NCBI GenBank assembly: GCA_015501605.1
Contig: JADNRZ010000001.1
Location: forward strand, 2,914,001-2,978,000
Direction: 5' to 3'
Origin: Panaeolus papilionaceus
Lineage: Eukaryota > Basidiomycota > Agaricomycetes > Agaricales
Length of the DNA: 64,000 bases
Part shown: positions 47,518 to 60,874 of the stretch, piece by piece
Layout: the number at the start of each line of letters is the position of its first letter
Position numbering within the stretch: position 1 is the first letter of the stretch
Translations under genes and position numbers: made by a program
The notes under the pieces: model-generated
What the model saw: only the letters and a program-made list of their open reading frames with translations
Database searches by the model: none
What the model was told of the DNA's origin: nothing

Positions 47518-48192
47518 ATGGCGGCCTCCGTTACTCCATCGCATATGCTCACCCGCCCTCAATTTGAACAGGCTGCAAAGGCCTTTGCTCATCGTCATCC
47601 ACAATGGCAATGGAATTCTAGTACTCTTCCTGGCTATGGCTATCTCGACCGCACTACTAGTCACTTTTCCAAAGTTCATGTGGATGTAGCCGAATCTGAT
47701 CTTATCGAGGAGGACTTGGAGGAAGAGCGAGATGTAGCAGCTGCTATTCCACCACAATCATGTTTTACAGTTCAAGAATACATTGTTTATTCAGCTTCTT
47801 TTATGGTGCCTGCGTTTTATTTTACGATTCACAATTCTCGTAGGTCATGAGATACGTTTTATAGCATCGGGAGACCCTCATCACCTCTAGATGGCACTGC
47901 ACTAAGGTTGAATGACCTTGTTAACACTACCCTATTCAAAGCCAAACTTCCTGATCGCACAGAGGTTACACCTTTTGCCGTTACAGCTCCATCAACCCCT
48001 TTCCCACTTCTATCCCAAGGCGATCACCCCACTCTGGGAATACCTTGTTGGTACTTCCATCCATGTGAAACCAGCAAAGCCGTTGAGGAATTCATGGTTG
48101 AAGAAAAGGAGAAGGAACTCAGTGAAGAGGAAGGTTATGCTCGTTGGTTGGAAATATGGCTGATGATTGTTGGAAGTGTGCTAAACGTATAG
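47518..48192 (+). CDS. ATG10: Autophagy E2-like conjugating enzyme ATG10
   Basis: E2-like enzyme that transfers ATG12 from ATG7 to ATG5 during autophagosome formation; cytosolic, about 205 residues. The start at 47518 gives MAASVTPSHMLTRPQFEQAA. Signatures: HRHPQWQWNSSTLPGYGYLD, the beta-strand block QSCFTVQEYIVYSASFMVPA with FYFTIHNS, LVNTTLF, LLSQGDHPTLGIPCWYFHPC and the catalytic Cys in WYFHPCETSKAVEEFM. One 51-nt intron splits the gene after the codons FTIHNS (phase 1), so the junction reads FTIHNSHGTALRLNDLV. Skipping it would give a false stop at 47850. It ends LMIVGSVLNV at 48192. Confidence 0.88.
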
Positions 48193-48533
48193 GACGAATC
48201 AATGGAAAGGCGTTGAGGCAATTGCTTAGCGTGGCAATAGACGAAAACATATGACATCGGTTCCCGGATCATGAAGGAGAGCGAGCTGACTTATATAAAG
48301 AACGATAATTCGTGTAACACCGACCTTCTTACCCATTTACTGCCCGTCAACTCAAACCCCGAGACCGACGCAACTTGATCTTTGAGGTGGTCCGACTTGA
48401 AAGGCGATATTCATTAAAAGATCTTTCGATTTCAGCCTAAATTCATTTCCTGTCGTATCATAATCGATTAAAAACATCAGATTGGGTCGCTTCATTCCGG
48501 AATCCGAACATAATCGATAGCTATTTAACCGCC
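48193..48533. promoter_or_regulatory. Upstream region of the thiolase gene with TATA-like element
   Basis: 341 bp. A TATATAAAG motif at 48292-48300 lies about 235 bp before the ATG at 48534, which would imply a long leader. No gene seen. Confidence 0.35.
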
Positions 48534-50048
<1,515 letters not shown>

Positions 50049-50413
50049 ATGGGACTTTGTATTTTTTGTGCTTTACTTATTCATGTTACTTCGATAACAA
50101 TCCTATACTTAATACCTTATCGAACTCATGGCTGCGCTTTGTGAGTCTGACGTGGGAGGCGGACTACCTCTTAAGAAGAATCGGCAACCTTTTTGTATGC
50201 ATTGGTGCGATAGGGGCCTGACGGAATTCTCAGAGTATGTCCCTCAGACCACTCCAATGGCTCCCTCGTATTCATTGCATACACTCCAGCCATGTACTAT
50301 GTTTAGCTCTTGGTCGACGTGTGATCATAACAGGAAGAGCGATAAGGGTGCCAACAATATAACAGAGGGTCCAATACTAAATACCCTAGTTCCCTATCTC
50401 TTTGACGTGGATT
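50049..50413. other. Intergenic, no gene seen
   Basis: 365 bp between two plus-strand genes: thiolase 3' flank and transporter promoter. Short unsupported frames only. Confidence 0.35.
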
Positions 50414-52813
50414 ATGTCTACCAGTATCGAGGAACACCAGGGCTCAGACATCGAGAAACGCCCGCGCTCCGAGGAGGGCAGCTTCGATGAAAAGTCGTCA
50501 TCCATCAACTTCAAAGACGGTGACGAGGCTCTTCGTCTTATCGGTGCGGAAAGAACAAACCAGTTCAGCGAAGAGTACAACTTGAAGCTGAGAAGGAAGC
50601 TGGTATGGCCCTCTATCTTCATCACTTGCACTAGCTCATTTTTCTATATCTTTGTAGGACTGGCTCATCCCGCCATTATGTGCTTCTGTCTATTTCACCC
50701 AATTCTTGTAAGAGTTTAGCAATGTTAATCACTTTGTTTGTTGACTCTCCACAGAGATAAGACCTCGCTAAACTATGCCAGGTGTGTATGTACCTGACCC
50801 AGCTCGAACGACGTATTGACATAGAGCTTTAGCATTATGGGACTGCCTATTACTGGACAGGCAAGTATACATTCCCATAACCGTTTAGCTAGACTCTAAA
50901 CCGGTCCTAGCATTATAACCTCGTCTCTTTGGCCTTTTATCTGGGTTCGTGATCTTCGGTTTTGCAGTATTTAACGCCACAACGACTGATACTATGCGAT
51001 ACGTTTCCAGGTTTCTTGGTTTGGGAATTCCCAACAGTGTATATCTCTCAGAAAACCCGAGTTGCCAAATATCTAGGTAGGCGTCCTCTCTTCTCTTCTC
51101 TCAACGAGCCCCTAATTACGACAAATGCACAGGCGGAAACATCATTGTTTGGGGTATCATCCTGATGCTGCATTCTGTTGCAAACTCCTTTGGGTCTTTC
51201 TTCGCCCTTCGCGTGCTTTTAGGTAAGGCCTTATCTCTTTCCGTACATTTTATCCGCTGACTTGTCACAACTAGGCATGTGTGAGAGCTGTGTCGCGCCG
51301 AGTCTAATCCTGATTATATCCATGTTCTACAAAAAGAACGAACAGGTAAGTTGTTCCTTTTCCGTGTGATGCGTTCGAGCGTCCATTAAATTACGTTCTC
51401 AGGGAAAGCGTATTTCTTGGTTCTATGTCATGGTAAACACCGGCTTTTTGCTCCCATTTGATATGAATAACTTACGGCGCGCTTTATCAGAACGGAATTA
51501 CCCAAATATTTGGCGGTTTTGTTGCATATGTATGTCACCGTGGCAATTTTTCGACATGATTTTAACCCTCGTTCTAATTCAGGGTATCTCGTTCTACGAC
51601 GGGAAACGTATTGCTCCTTGGAAGATCATTTACATCCTGCTCGGTGGACTCGCCATATTGGTTGGGATTTGCGTTTTGATCTGGCTCCCCGACTCGCCAG
51701 TTCACGCGAATTTCTTGACGAAAGAAGAGCGAATTGCTGCGCTGGAACGAGTTCGAGATGACGCGGGAGGCACTGAAAACAAGCGCTTGAAAAAATACCA
51801 AGTTATGGAAGCCGTCACGGACATTAGGACATGGCTAATCGTACTTACTACATTCTTGAGTGAGTCCTCTGTCGCACATATAAACACCTCACTGGTATTC
51901 ATTTACTTTAGCCAGCATCCCAAACGGAGCACTGAGCAACTGTGAGACCATTCATTTGAATCTTTGATACGATGTTCGAAGGCTCATGTTCCCCTAGTTA
52001 GCAACATTATTATCAGGAACTTTGGATATACGTTAGTCGGTCGAGATTATTCAATATATATAAAGCTGACTGTTTCTTAGTTCGAAGCAAACCCTCATCC
52101 TTGGAACTCCTGCTGGAGCTGTCGGTGCTGCAATGACCCTGTGGTGCGGTTGGTATTCTGACAGAACTGTGAGCATCTCATTTCGCACTGAAATTTCGAC
52201 TGGCGAGTTACAGTTTTGTCTGCAGGGCTCCCGTATGTTACCCATCGTTATCTCCATAATCCCGACCATCGTCGGTTCAGGTAAACATACAAAGACCATC
52301 GATCCTTTTGGGGATATACTAAGCGCCCTTATCTAGCCATGTTGATTGGGTTAAACCACTCCGGCAAGAAAGGTGTACTCCTCTTCGGTATGCCAGCTCT
52401 GTATGTCGAGTCAGTTACCATGCTAACCTGCTTTAGCTACATATCTTATCGGGACCTTCGGAAGCGCTCTGGCCTCTGTATATGCATACAACGCTAGCAA
52501 CACAAGCGGTCATACCAAAAAGAGTACCATCAATGCAATGACGCTTGTATCCTTCAGCATCGGAAACATCATCGGCACAGAGATTTTCCAGCCCAAGGAT
52601 GCCCCTGATTACATTCCAGGAAAGACTGCCATCATGGTCCTCCTCACGATCCAGTTGTTCATCTCTTTCCTTCTTCGATGGATCAACATCCGCATGAACA
52701 AGGAGAAACTTGAAAAGATCGCAGAGGAAACAGCTCGACGAGGTTGGACAGAAGCTGACGTTCAGCGCGAGCGAGATAAACGAGCGTTTGCCGATCTTAC
52801 TGACAAAGAGTGA
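50414..52813 (+). CDS. MFS transporter of the allantoate permease (Dal5/TNA1) family
   Basis: Plasma-membrane anion:proton symporter-type MFS protein, about 500 residues with twelve predicted membrane helices and many small introns. I start at 50414 (MSTSIEEHQGSDIEKRPRSE). Family signatures: LRRKLDWLIPPLCASVYFTQ, then FLDKTSLNYASIMGLP (the D-K-x-x-L-x-Y-A motif of the Dal5 family), SQKTRVAKYLGGNIIVWGII, RVLLGMCESCVAPSLILIIS with MFYKKNEQGKRISWFYVMNG, WKIIYILLGGLAILVGICVL, WLPDSPVHANFLTKEERIAA, IIIRNFGYTSKQTLILGTPA, GWYSDRTGSRMLPIVISII, TKKSTINAMTLVSFSIGNII and IFQPKDAPDYIPGKTAIMVL. The C-terminal tail is charged (TEADVQRERDKRAFADLTDKE-like). Substrates in this family include allantoate, nicotinate, pantothenate and biotin; which one applies is unknown. 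Confidence 0.92.
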
Positions 52814-53121
52814 GCTTTGTGTCGAATGTTGAATGCGATCTCAATCTCACACGTTTATAGGAACATCTTCTTTGTATACACCACATGAGCCAGAAGGGGG
52901 GATTTTTGAATGCGAAGTGGAACTGTATATGTATGCGCGATTTACGCTCAGTTGTATCAATAAATTGCAATCAGCAGGTGAAGTTCTATAGCTAAGTAGC
53001 AGTAAACCGTAAGTTTCGATCACAATCAAGAGTGCTCGTCACATCGAATTCGACCATGAATACCTCTGTCACGATTGCCCATCATCACCTTGTGCTACAC
53101 CCCATCCCATCCATTTAACAG
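52814..53121. other. Intergenic, no gene seen
   Basis: 308 bp between two plus-strand genes. Nothing beyond expected 3' and 5' flanks. Confidence 0.35.
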
Positions 53122-55310
53122 ATGAACTTAGAAACGCCTGACTCAGGCCACCTTTATGAGGAACGCGTGAAGTACGTTTCGGCGAGAAACAAGGAACGAG
53201 CATTAGCAGAGTTTATACGCGAGCAGAGGAGGCATGTGGAGTATTACATGAAAGAAGGGAAGAGGGTGATGGAGTCGATAAATGACAGTCTTTCAGAGCT
53301 CTCGTATGTGGCAAGGACAGCGAAGGTCCCGTCTGGTGGGAATATTGAAAAGGTGGCCAACCCCTTTGACCTGCCTATACTCCAGCCCCGGCAGATCGAG
53401 CCGCTGGCAGAAGGTAGCAAGCGTCGCGCAGAGCAGGACACCTTAACCAACGAACCTCAGGTCGATAAAGAAGCAGCGACCGAAGAGGAGGAAGTGGAGG
53501 AAGAAAAAAAAGTTGCGAAACCTCGTGTGCGTTCCACTCTTGACAAGAAGGCCATCAAACGTCGCGAAGGATTGACAGAAGCAGAGATACAACGTAAGGT
53601 CGTTCGATTAGATATTATATTGAGTGTGTATCTCAAATTCGGATAGGTTTAGACGACAGGCGCGAACGTAAAAAGGTTCGACGAGAAATCATGAAACCAA
53701 AGCATGACGTCGAAGAGGTTTCAAAAGCCAAATCGAAGAAATCGACGAAGAAGGGCACGCTTGACACCGCTCTTATGCACGGATTGATGAGCACCAAAGT
53801 TGGGAAGAACAGGCTTACAGTGCGTTTAAACTTTACTCTTTGAACGCCTTTATACAAGCGCATTGACAGTGTCAACGTCGAGCAGCTTCAACCTTTGCAG
53901 ACAAACATTGGAGTGTTCAACAGAGGAAAGATTTCGACGACAATTGGCATATACGAGCCCATGGCAAAAAAACGACCAGCTATCGTTAAAAAACCGTCGA
54001 AGAGGACAAATCACTCAACAAGTAAGAAACAGTCTATTAAATTCGATGTGAAGGCTCGGAAGAAACATGTCATGTCGAGCGAGTCTGGAGCCGAGACGTG
54101 CACCATTGATTCGCCACCCATAAAACGAAAGCTAAGACAACCCTCCAAGACTACATCTGGTCCCCCAACAGGAGGATCGGACAAAGAAAACGGCAATAGA
54201 AAGTCGTATGATCCTGCTGACTCTATCGTCTGGGATATAGAGGCGTCCAACGTCTCGCTCAAGTCACAAGTGGAGGAAGTCTCCGCGTGCAGAAGAACAG
54301 AAAACGAAGGGGATGCGGAGCCGAAGGTGGATCTCCCAGCAATCGCCCAGCAATCCGAACTTTCGCTCGGGCCTTCACAATCAGCTTCTCAGTCACAGCG
54401 GGTATCTCTACAACAGAACACACAAGGGTCGCCTATCGTTGACCAGGTCTCTCGATACTTTTCCCGACCCAGAAACTGGGAAATGCTGCAAGACAATATG
54501 GCACAACCAGAAACACAGCCTATCGAAGGTTTTATGTCATTCGACTGGAGAAGTCATAGACAAGATCCCGAACCCAATACTCTACTCGATGCTACGCCAA
54601 CCTCCCCTCAGAAACCCCGTTCTTCGAGCTTCTTGGAGGGAGCCCGAGACGTTGCTCTTCATTCCATAGAAAAACGACGCATAGGCACCGCTATGAACAA
54701 CGATGCCTCCAGCGTTTATTATCAGGAAGAGGACGAATTACTTCATCCATTGAGCGATTGGAGCTTTTACCCTGCCGGACAATCAGGATACGACGAGGAT
54801 GTAATATCGCAAATGGATGAACAAAGAGTGGAGGCCTCGGAGGGGGCTAATGATTGGCAAGCAGCTGACGAATTTTATTGGGAAGAGACTAACAGTCATG
54901 CAGTCCTCTGCGATGACATGCAGTGCGATGATTGGACTGGGGCGAAGGCCTATGACATTTGGGAGCCCATTGAAATGTTCCACAACCAAGAACTCGAAGA
55001 CAATGATGCAACAATGGGGGAAACGAATATGGATGATATCTGGTCCAGTTATTCGCCTGTGCCTTTACATCCCGAGTACGGCGACGAAGCGGCTGCAAGG
55101 TTCAATGTGGAGCAGGCAGGGCTTGAAGACAATGCGGAGTTGAGCGTTTGTCTACAAGACAATCATCCAAGGTTCTCTCAAGGGAAGTTCCTCTTAGATA
55201 GGGTAAAGAGAGAGGAAGGCTTTGAAGTTCAAAGCCCAGTAGCAGAGGCAGAAAATGAAGTAGCGTATCGATTGGGTCAGGGTTATTGGTATCCACAGAA
55301 AATGTATTAG
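53122..55310 (+). CDS. Uncharacterised highly charged protein with coiled coil and KEN motif
   Basis: About 690 residues; family not recognised. The start at 53122 gives MNLETPDSGHLYEERVKYVS. Residues ~10-65 form a charged coiled coil (ERALAEFIREQRRHVEYYMK, EGKRVMESINDSLSELSYVA). A Glu-rich run (KEAATEEEEVEEEKKVAKPR) is followed by basic helices (LDKKAIKRREGLTEAEIQR, ERKKVRREIMKPKH). A conserved-looking block reads GTLDTALMHGLMSTKVGKNR and, after an intron, TNIGVFNRGKISTTIGIYEP. Lys/Arg-rich bipartite NLS candidates follow (AKKRPAIVKKPSKR). The large final exon from about 53860 is disordered, with a KEN motif (GGSDKENGN), SQ-rich runs (QSASQSQRVSLQQN), and acidic C-terminal parts. Likely nuclear and possibly cell-cycle-linked; that is inference from motifs only. 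Confidence 0.75.
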
Positions 55311-55519
55311 CACAAGAGGCTGAAATATTGGGTGCGAGACAGTGAAATTTGTTTGTAATTATTTGTAGGTGTTAGACTGCACGCGGTTTTCCTCTTCTGG
55401 TAAATTGGAATTGGCAGAGCGCGTCAGGGTTCGGCGCGACCATATTTTTCTTTCCTTTCCATTACCCTCATCTAGCACCCCTAAAACCGTTTTTAAACGA
55501 CGGTTCTTCCTACTTCGCG

Positions 55520-58500
55520 ATGAGCTCACAGGTGATTGAAAGCATCATATAGACTGGAATCTACGACGTACTGACTGTTTGAATTACGGCTAGCCCATAT
55601 TCGTGAAACCTGAACCACAGGAAACCATATTGGAGGACACTAAACTGCCACTCGCTAACGTTTTATCTGGAAACAGCAACTTTGACAGTGTCAAAAATGA
55701 GCCAGATTACTCTAACGCAAATTTGGTATGTGAAGATTTTGGCTATCGCGTCGCTCGGCGCGTCTTTAATTTGTGGCTAATGTGATGTCCTGTTCAGGGT
55801 GAAGCGATGAAGAATGGCGTAGACGGATATTACCAGATTCCCAATGAACCGCAGGATCCTACTCCTAAGCTATCGTTTTCTGTCTTCGAAAATGCGCAGG
55901 CCATCGACTATATCCCTGAAGGCGCACTGAAGGAGGGAATAGGCATGGTCAAGTCTATCAAGGACGCATTGAAAAAACTTCAACTAGGGAGCAAGTTGCG
56001 TCAAGACGTTTGGGCTCGAGAAATTAACAAGTTAGCACAAAATTTATCCTTAGCTACCGTGCAGCAATACTTACGCTGTGACATAGTCTGCTCAACCAAG
56101 GCACCCCTAAGACTTTGATTGCCGTGTGTGGCGGTAGGTACTATTCTTCGGAGTAGAGAACTCTGGGTGATATCACCAAAATGGTTTGCTAACACTGCAT
56201 TTACTAGCTACGGGGGCAGGAAAATCATCTGTACTGAATGCAGTCCTCGATGGTTGGTCCAATATCCGTTATCTGAGTCATTGAATCTATTTATATATAC
56301 GGCTTTCTTAGACAACGTTGTCCCCACCAGTGGAATGCGAGGTACGTTTGCTTCTCAGCAGTTACCTTTGCCCGCTATATGTCCAACAACTAACTTGGGA
56401 CTCGTCTAGCTTGCACTGCTGTTGTCACCGAAATATCGTATCATAAGAAATCGACTATTGATGCGGACATTACCTTCCTTTCCGAAGCTGAATGGCGTCA
56501 AGAACTCGACGTTCTGCTCCATGACTTGGTTGACGAAGACGGTAACATTAAACGGATCAACGATCTGAAGAGTGACGCTGGTATTGCTTGGCAAAAGGTA
56601 AGCCTGATTCGATATCATAGTGAGCTGTTGTTGTACCAAGACCGCTTAAACATCACCTTCTAGGTCCATGCTGTCTACCCGACTATCGATCAGGAACGGT
56701 TAATACGCATGAATACTAACCAGATTCTTCAAAGTGACCACAGTATGTTCATTAAGTGATACATGTTTTTAACCTGTCTAAACATCTACGCTTCTAGACA
56801 TCATGGGAATCCTTGGGACGGTCAAGACAATCTCCGCGAAAGACTCGAAGACCTTCGGAAAAGAAATTGCGAAGTATATTGACTCGAAGGAAAAGCGTGT
56901 CAAAGGGGACAAGAAAAACAAAGAGAAGGAAAAAGACAAGAAGGCACCAAGTTTAATGGACCAAATCCGCAGAGCGGCAGGAGGTCCGTCAGCACCCCAG
57001 CCTAGAACAAATGATCTCGACGCTCCAGCATTATGGCCTTTGATTCGTCAAGTCAAAGTACGCTGCAAGGCAGAAGCATTGGCTACCGGAGCTGTCCTTG
57101 TCGATCTTCCTGGTACGTGCTCCAAAGAACGTGTAGCTGATTAAAGAATAACAGTTTGTAGGTGTTGCCGATGCAAATGCTGCTCGAGACAATATCGCCA
57201 AGGACTACATGAAAAAGTGCAACTGTATTTGGATTTTGGCGCCTATCCAACGCGCTGTTGACGATAAGACAGCCAAAGGTTCGTAAGTTACTTCGAATGT
57301 GCCCATCAGGTACTGACTGGTGCACATAGACCTACTCGGTGATGCTTTCCGAACACAATTAAAGAGTAAGTCTGACCTTCTCATTACTGCTGATACATGA
57401 TTTAACGTAATTTATAGTGGGTAAGCAAACAAAGGTTGTTCTCTTCTGCACTAAAAGCTGATGTCGCGGATGTCGTAAAATCTCACTTCAAGACGGAAAG
57501 TACGCAATTGACCTCTTTGTGTGGTTTCTATATCTTAATGAATCTCCAGCTATGATGACCATACCATTACCTTCATCGGTAAGCTGCCATTGACTTCCAT
57601 CTGAATCGACTGAATGCTAAAGGAGTCCTTTTAGCGAGTAAAAACGACGACATTTCTTGCTCAGAAGTTATTCCTGTGCTTGGCCTGGATGATGATCTAG
57701 AGCTCGAGGCGATTGAGGATCGCATTCTTGAACATATGCATGAATCAGCCAAATTCAAGAAGCTCAAGGCAGCATCAGAGAAAGACATGAAAGGTTTGTA
57801 TTGGTACCTAAGTTACACAAATCGATGCCTAACCCCTTCCACAGGCATAAACAAAGAGCTCGATGTAGTCCGTGCTGAGATGAAAGACCACCAAGCTCAT
57901 TTGCAGGCTCTCGAGGATGGAGAGCCCTTTGAATCTACGCTCATGAAGAAGAAAGACTCAAAGGGAAAGAAAAGGAAGAACACTCGAGAAGGCAAGAAGT
58001 CCCCTAAAAGAAGACGCAGTATGGCGAACTCTAGTGATGAGGATGATGATGATTTTATCGATGATGAGGACGATTCCGATGCGGACTCAGACAAGAGCGA
58101 TGAAAGTGATAAGGACAGCGGCAGCGACGACGACAACGGCTCTAAGAAATCTAGAGGCGACAATTCTGATTCGGACAAGGATAGTGACGACGAAGCAGAA
58201 ATCGAAGAAATTGTCATCACAGATTTCCTGAAGGAAAAGATCAAGAATTGCAAGGAATCCATTAAAACTCTCCGCGCCAAGTTGGATGGGGTTCGCACTG
58301 AGAAGAAGTCAGCAGCAGATGCTCTGGCTGTTGCCGAAAAGCAGATGGCCAAGGCGCAAAGAGAAAAGAACGCCTTCTGCGCTTTAAAGCGAGCAGAGGT
58401 AAGCATAGATTCGATCATTTTGACGCTGCCCACCAATAAAACCCACGTGTAGTATGCTAAAGGTGCCCTGAAAAACGACTTCCGAGAGGGCCTTAAGGAG

Positions 58501-60310
58501 CTTGACGGTGAGTTACCTCAAGGATTACTCGCTACGGTCTTGCTCAAGTGCTTCTAGATGCTGCTGCTGAGGAAAGAGATCCCGACAACTTCAACCCGAA
58601 TCACAATCTTCGTGGTATGCATGTTATGTTCGTTGTATCAGACTTCATAAAGTAATTTCTGATAATTTTAGATTATGACGCCATCGACCTTCCTGTTTTC
58701 ACTGTTTCAAGTCGCGACTATGTCAGAATCAAAGGTACAACTTTGCTGCATCACAAGGTGGCCATTGCTAAAGGGCTCCCACTGAACAGGGCAGGTCAAA
58801 GGAGACGGCGTAGCTGCATGCTTCACCAGTGCGGAGGACACCGGCATACCAGATCTACAAAAGTGGTGCCAGACCCTCACTGTTGCTTCAAGAGATCGTG
58901 CTGCAAGGATCTTCTTGACCCAGTTGAGGGCCTTTGCTACTTCCATCCAGTCGTATGTTCAAGGTATTGGTGATGTTACTGCCATCGATCGCAATGCATT
59001 GCGAGAGAAATGGGAATCAGGCACCGTCAATCAGGACAACGACAACCCATATGCCGATTTCTGGGCCAGTATGCAAGCGCAACTTTACGAAGACAGAAAA
59101 CCCAAGCTGGACGCGCAAGGTCAACGTGCGGGAATTGCTCCCAGACTCTGCAATGTCTGTTATCTCACTGATTTTTCGGGTTTCGACTGGCTTATTTCCG
59201 TGTCTATCATTAGGCTTTCAAAGTGCTCGTTGAAAATTGTGTAGAGAACCTCCAGCAAAGCTTCAAAGATGGACTTGAAGATAAATGTCGAGCAGGAGCA
59301 TCACATGTAAGTCTGTTTTTATGCGACATGGAGCTTGCTAATATTGTTTAGGCTGCTGTGGCAGCGCTTCCGACTCTCGACGAATTTGTTTCATCAATGC
59401 ACTGGGCTACATATAGAGCCAGTGGGTGCGTCAACATTGTACCTTGTTTATTTCCTAACTCTGCTTTCTGCCAGCGTTACGTCGTCATGGGACTTGGCGT
59501 CGAGATTTGAACGTCGAGTTGATCAACCCCTTCACCAAGAACATTGCTTCCACCTGGAGCAAAGTATTTGAATCAGATCTCTTTGGTGATTTCGAAAGGG
59601 AAACTATTTCCGCTATCAACGAGTTGGTGAAAGAAGTGGAGCATTCGGCTGCACAAGGTCTCAAGGACCGTGTAAGACTTCAAGGCGAGCTAAGCGTCGA
59701 GGAGGCCCGAGTGGCTTTGAAGAATTCCGTGACTGCCGTCAGAGAGGCCATGAACGTGCAACAGAAAGAGGTATCACGGTGCCTGGCACCCCATGTCCAG
59801 CGCCAGCTGGTAGACGGATACGAAGAAGCATTGACATTCCGAGGCACTGGAAGTGTTGCCCGTCAAAAGGTAGGAATGACTTCACATTGTGAACTTTTAA
59901 TTTTATTCTCAATGCACATTTGCAGGCTTTCTTCCGCGACTATGTCAGTAACAATAAGGACGAGATGTTTGCAGACGGTGCTGATACCGTCATGGGACGT
60001 TTGACTCAAGCCGCTGAGGCTGTTGGCGAGACGTTGTATGAATTAATGGATAAGCTGGCACAAAAGGTAAGCAAGTTTTCCAGTGCGCTACTTATCTGGT
60101 TGCTGATTGCACCCTCAGGTCGAAGTCAGCATGGCTGTTCTCTGGGAGGGCATGCGAGATGACCCTCAGCAGCTAATGGCAAGGAAAGAGATCCTCGACG
60201 TCGTAAAGATCATCCAAGAGCAAGTTTCGCTGTGGACGACTGCCGACAAGTTGAAACAAACCGCAGCACAAAACGTGTCAGACGAAGATGCCATGGAACT
60301 CGACGCTTGA
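55520..60310 (+). CDS. SLIP-GC-like dynamin-type nuclear GTPase
   Basis: Large GTPase of roughly 1,150 residues and about twenty introns, resembling proteins annotated as nuclear GTPase SLIP-GC (NUGGC). Exon 1 codes only MSSQ (55520-55531). G1: TLIAVCGATGAGKSSVLNAV, then DDNVVPTSGMRACTAVVTEI (the switch Thr of dynamins); G3: TGAVLVDLPGVADANAARDN. The segment CNCIWILAPIQRAVDDKTAK is also typical. Two inserts interrupt the body: a Lys/Glu-rich one (KGDKKNKEKEKDKKAPS) before G3, and a basic NLS-like stretch (GKKRKNTREGKKSPKRRRS) followed by a long Asp/Ser/Glu tract (about 58030-58210). The C-terminal helical part runs through DYDAIDLPVFTVSSRDYVRI, VELINPFTKNIASTWSKVF and VGETLYELMDKLAQKVEVSM, ending DAMELDA. 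Nuclear localisation is inferred from the NLS; biological role in fungi is unknown. Confidence 0.88.
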
Positions 60311-60874
60311 CGCATGCATCTAATTTCTTTTCTATCTTGATTGTAATATTCTTCTACGTGGATGTCTCGATTTTCTGTCTGGAAACTTCATGTACTTTAC
60401 TGTTTTCATTCGCTTTGCATGTCACCTTATTTATAGCATGTCCATCCTGCTTTCACATTTTTGTTTCGGCCTACTTTTACGCAGTCTATAAACCATACTT
60501 AGTACCCACAAACTATTGTCTGAATGTCGTAAATTCTCTTAATATACCAGATTACAATTTTTGCACATCATGGACACTATTAAGTCAATGGTACAGATAT
60601 AACTACAAAAACAATTCTAAACTGTCGTCGGGAACTTTAAATAACCGTTCCATACATAGCAAGTGTGATCATGGAAAAAAAGGTAATAGTCAAGAATTCG
60701 TGGAAATTGACGTGATTCTGTCTCGTCCTTTTCATATCTTCGTGATAGAGTCGTGCATAGTTGTGTACGTTAGAGGTGGTGGGCATGAGGGAAAAGGGTC
60801 GACCAGTCGACAAGGGGTATGTGATCAGCACTTCGTGTCAGTGATAAGGTTTGCTGTTGCCGTTCTCGACCTGA
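60311..60874. other. Intergenic, no gene seen
   Basis: 564 bp between convergent genes. A frame stays open through much of it beyond the GTPase stop, but it is in another frame and very hydrophobic and low-complexity, so I do not call it coding. Confidence 0.35.

Noticed and set aside
47836..47880. Apparent premature stop (TGA) in ATG10 after the FTIHNS codons, with a 21-nt GT-AG piece
   Set aside because: A normal 51-nt phase-1 intron ending at the CTCTAG acceptor restores the expected ATG10 sequence (FTIHNSHGTALRLNDLV), so the gene is intact.
53122..53646. Shugoshin identity for the coiled-coil protein
   Set aside because: The N-terminal coil lacks the shugoshin signature and no SGO C-terminal basic motif was found, so I left it unnamed.
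57897..58436. Minus-strand 179-codon frame rich in Ser opposite the SLIP-GC-like gene
   Set aside because: It is the antisense of the Asp/Glu/Lys-coding exon; Ser/Phe-rich antisense of acidic tracts is a known artefact.
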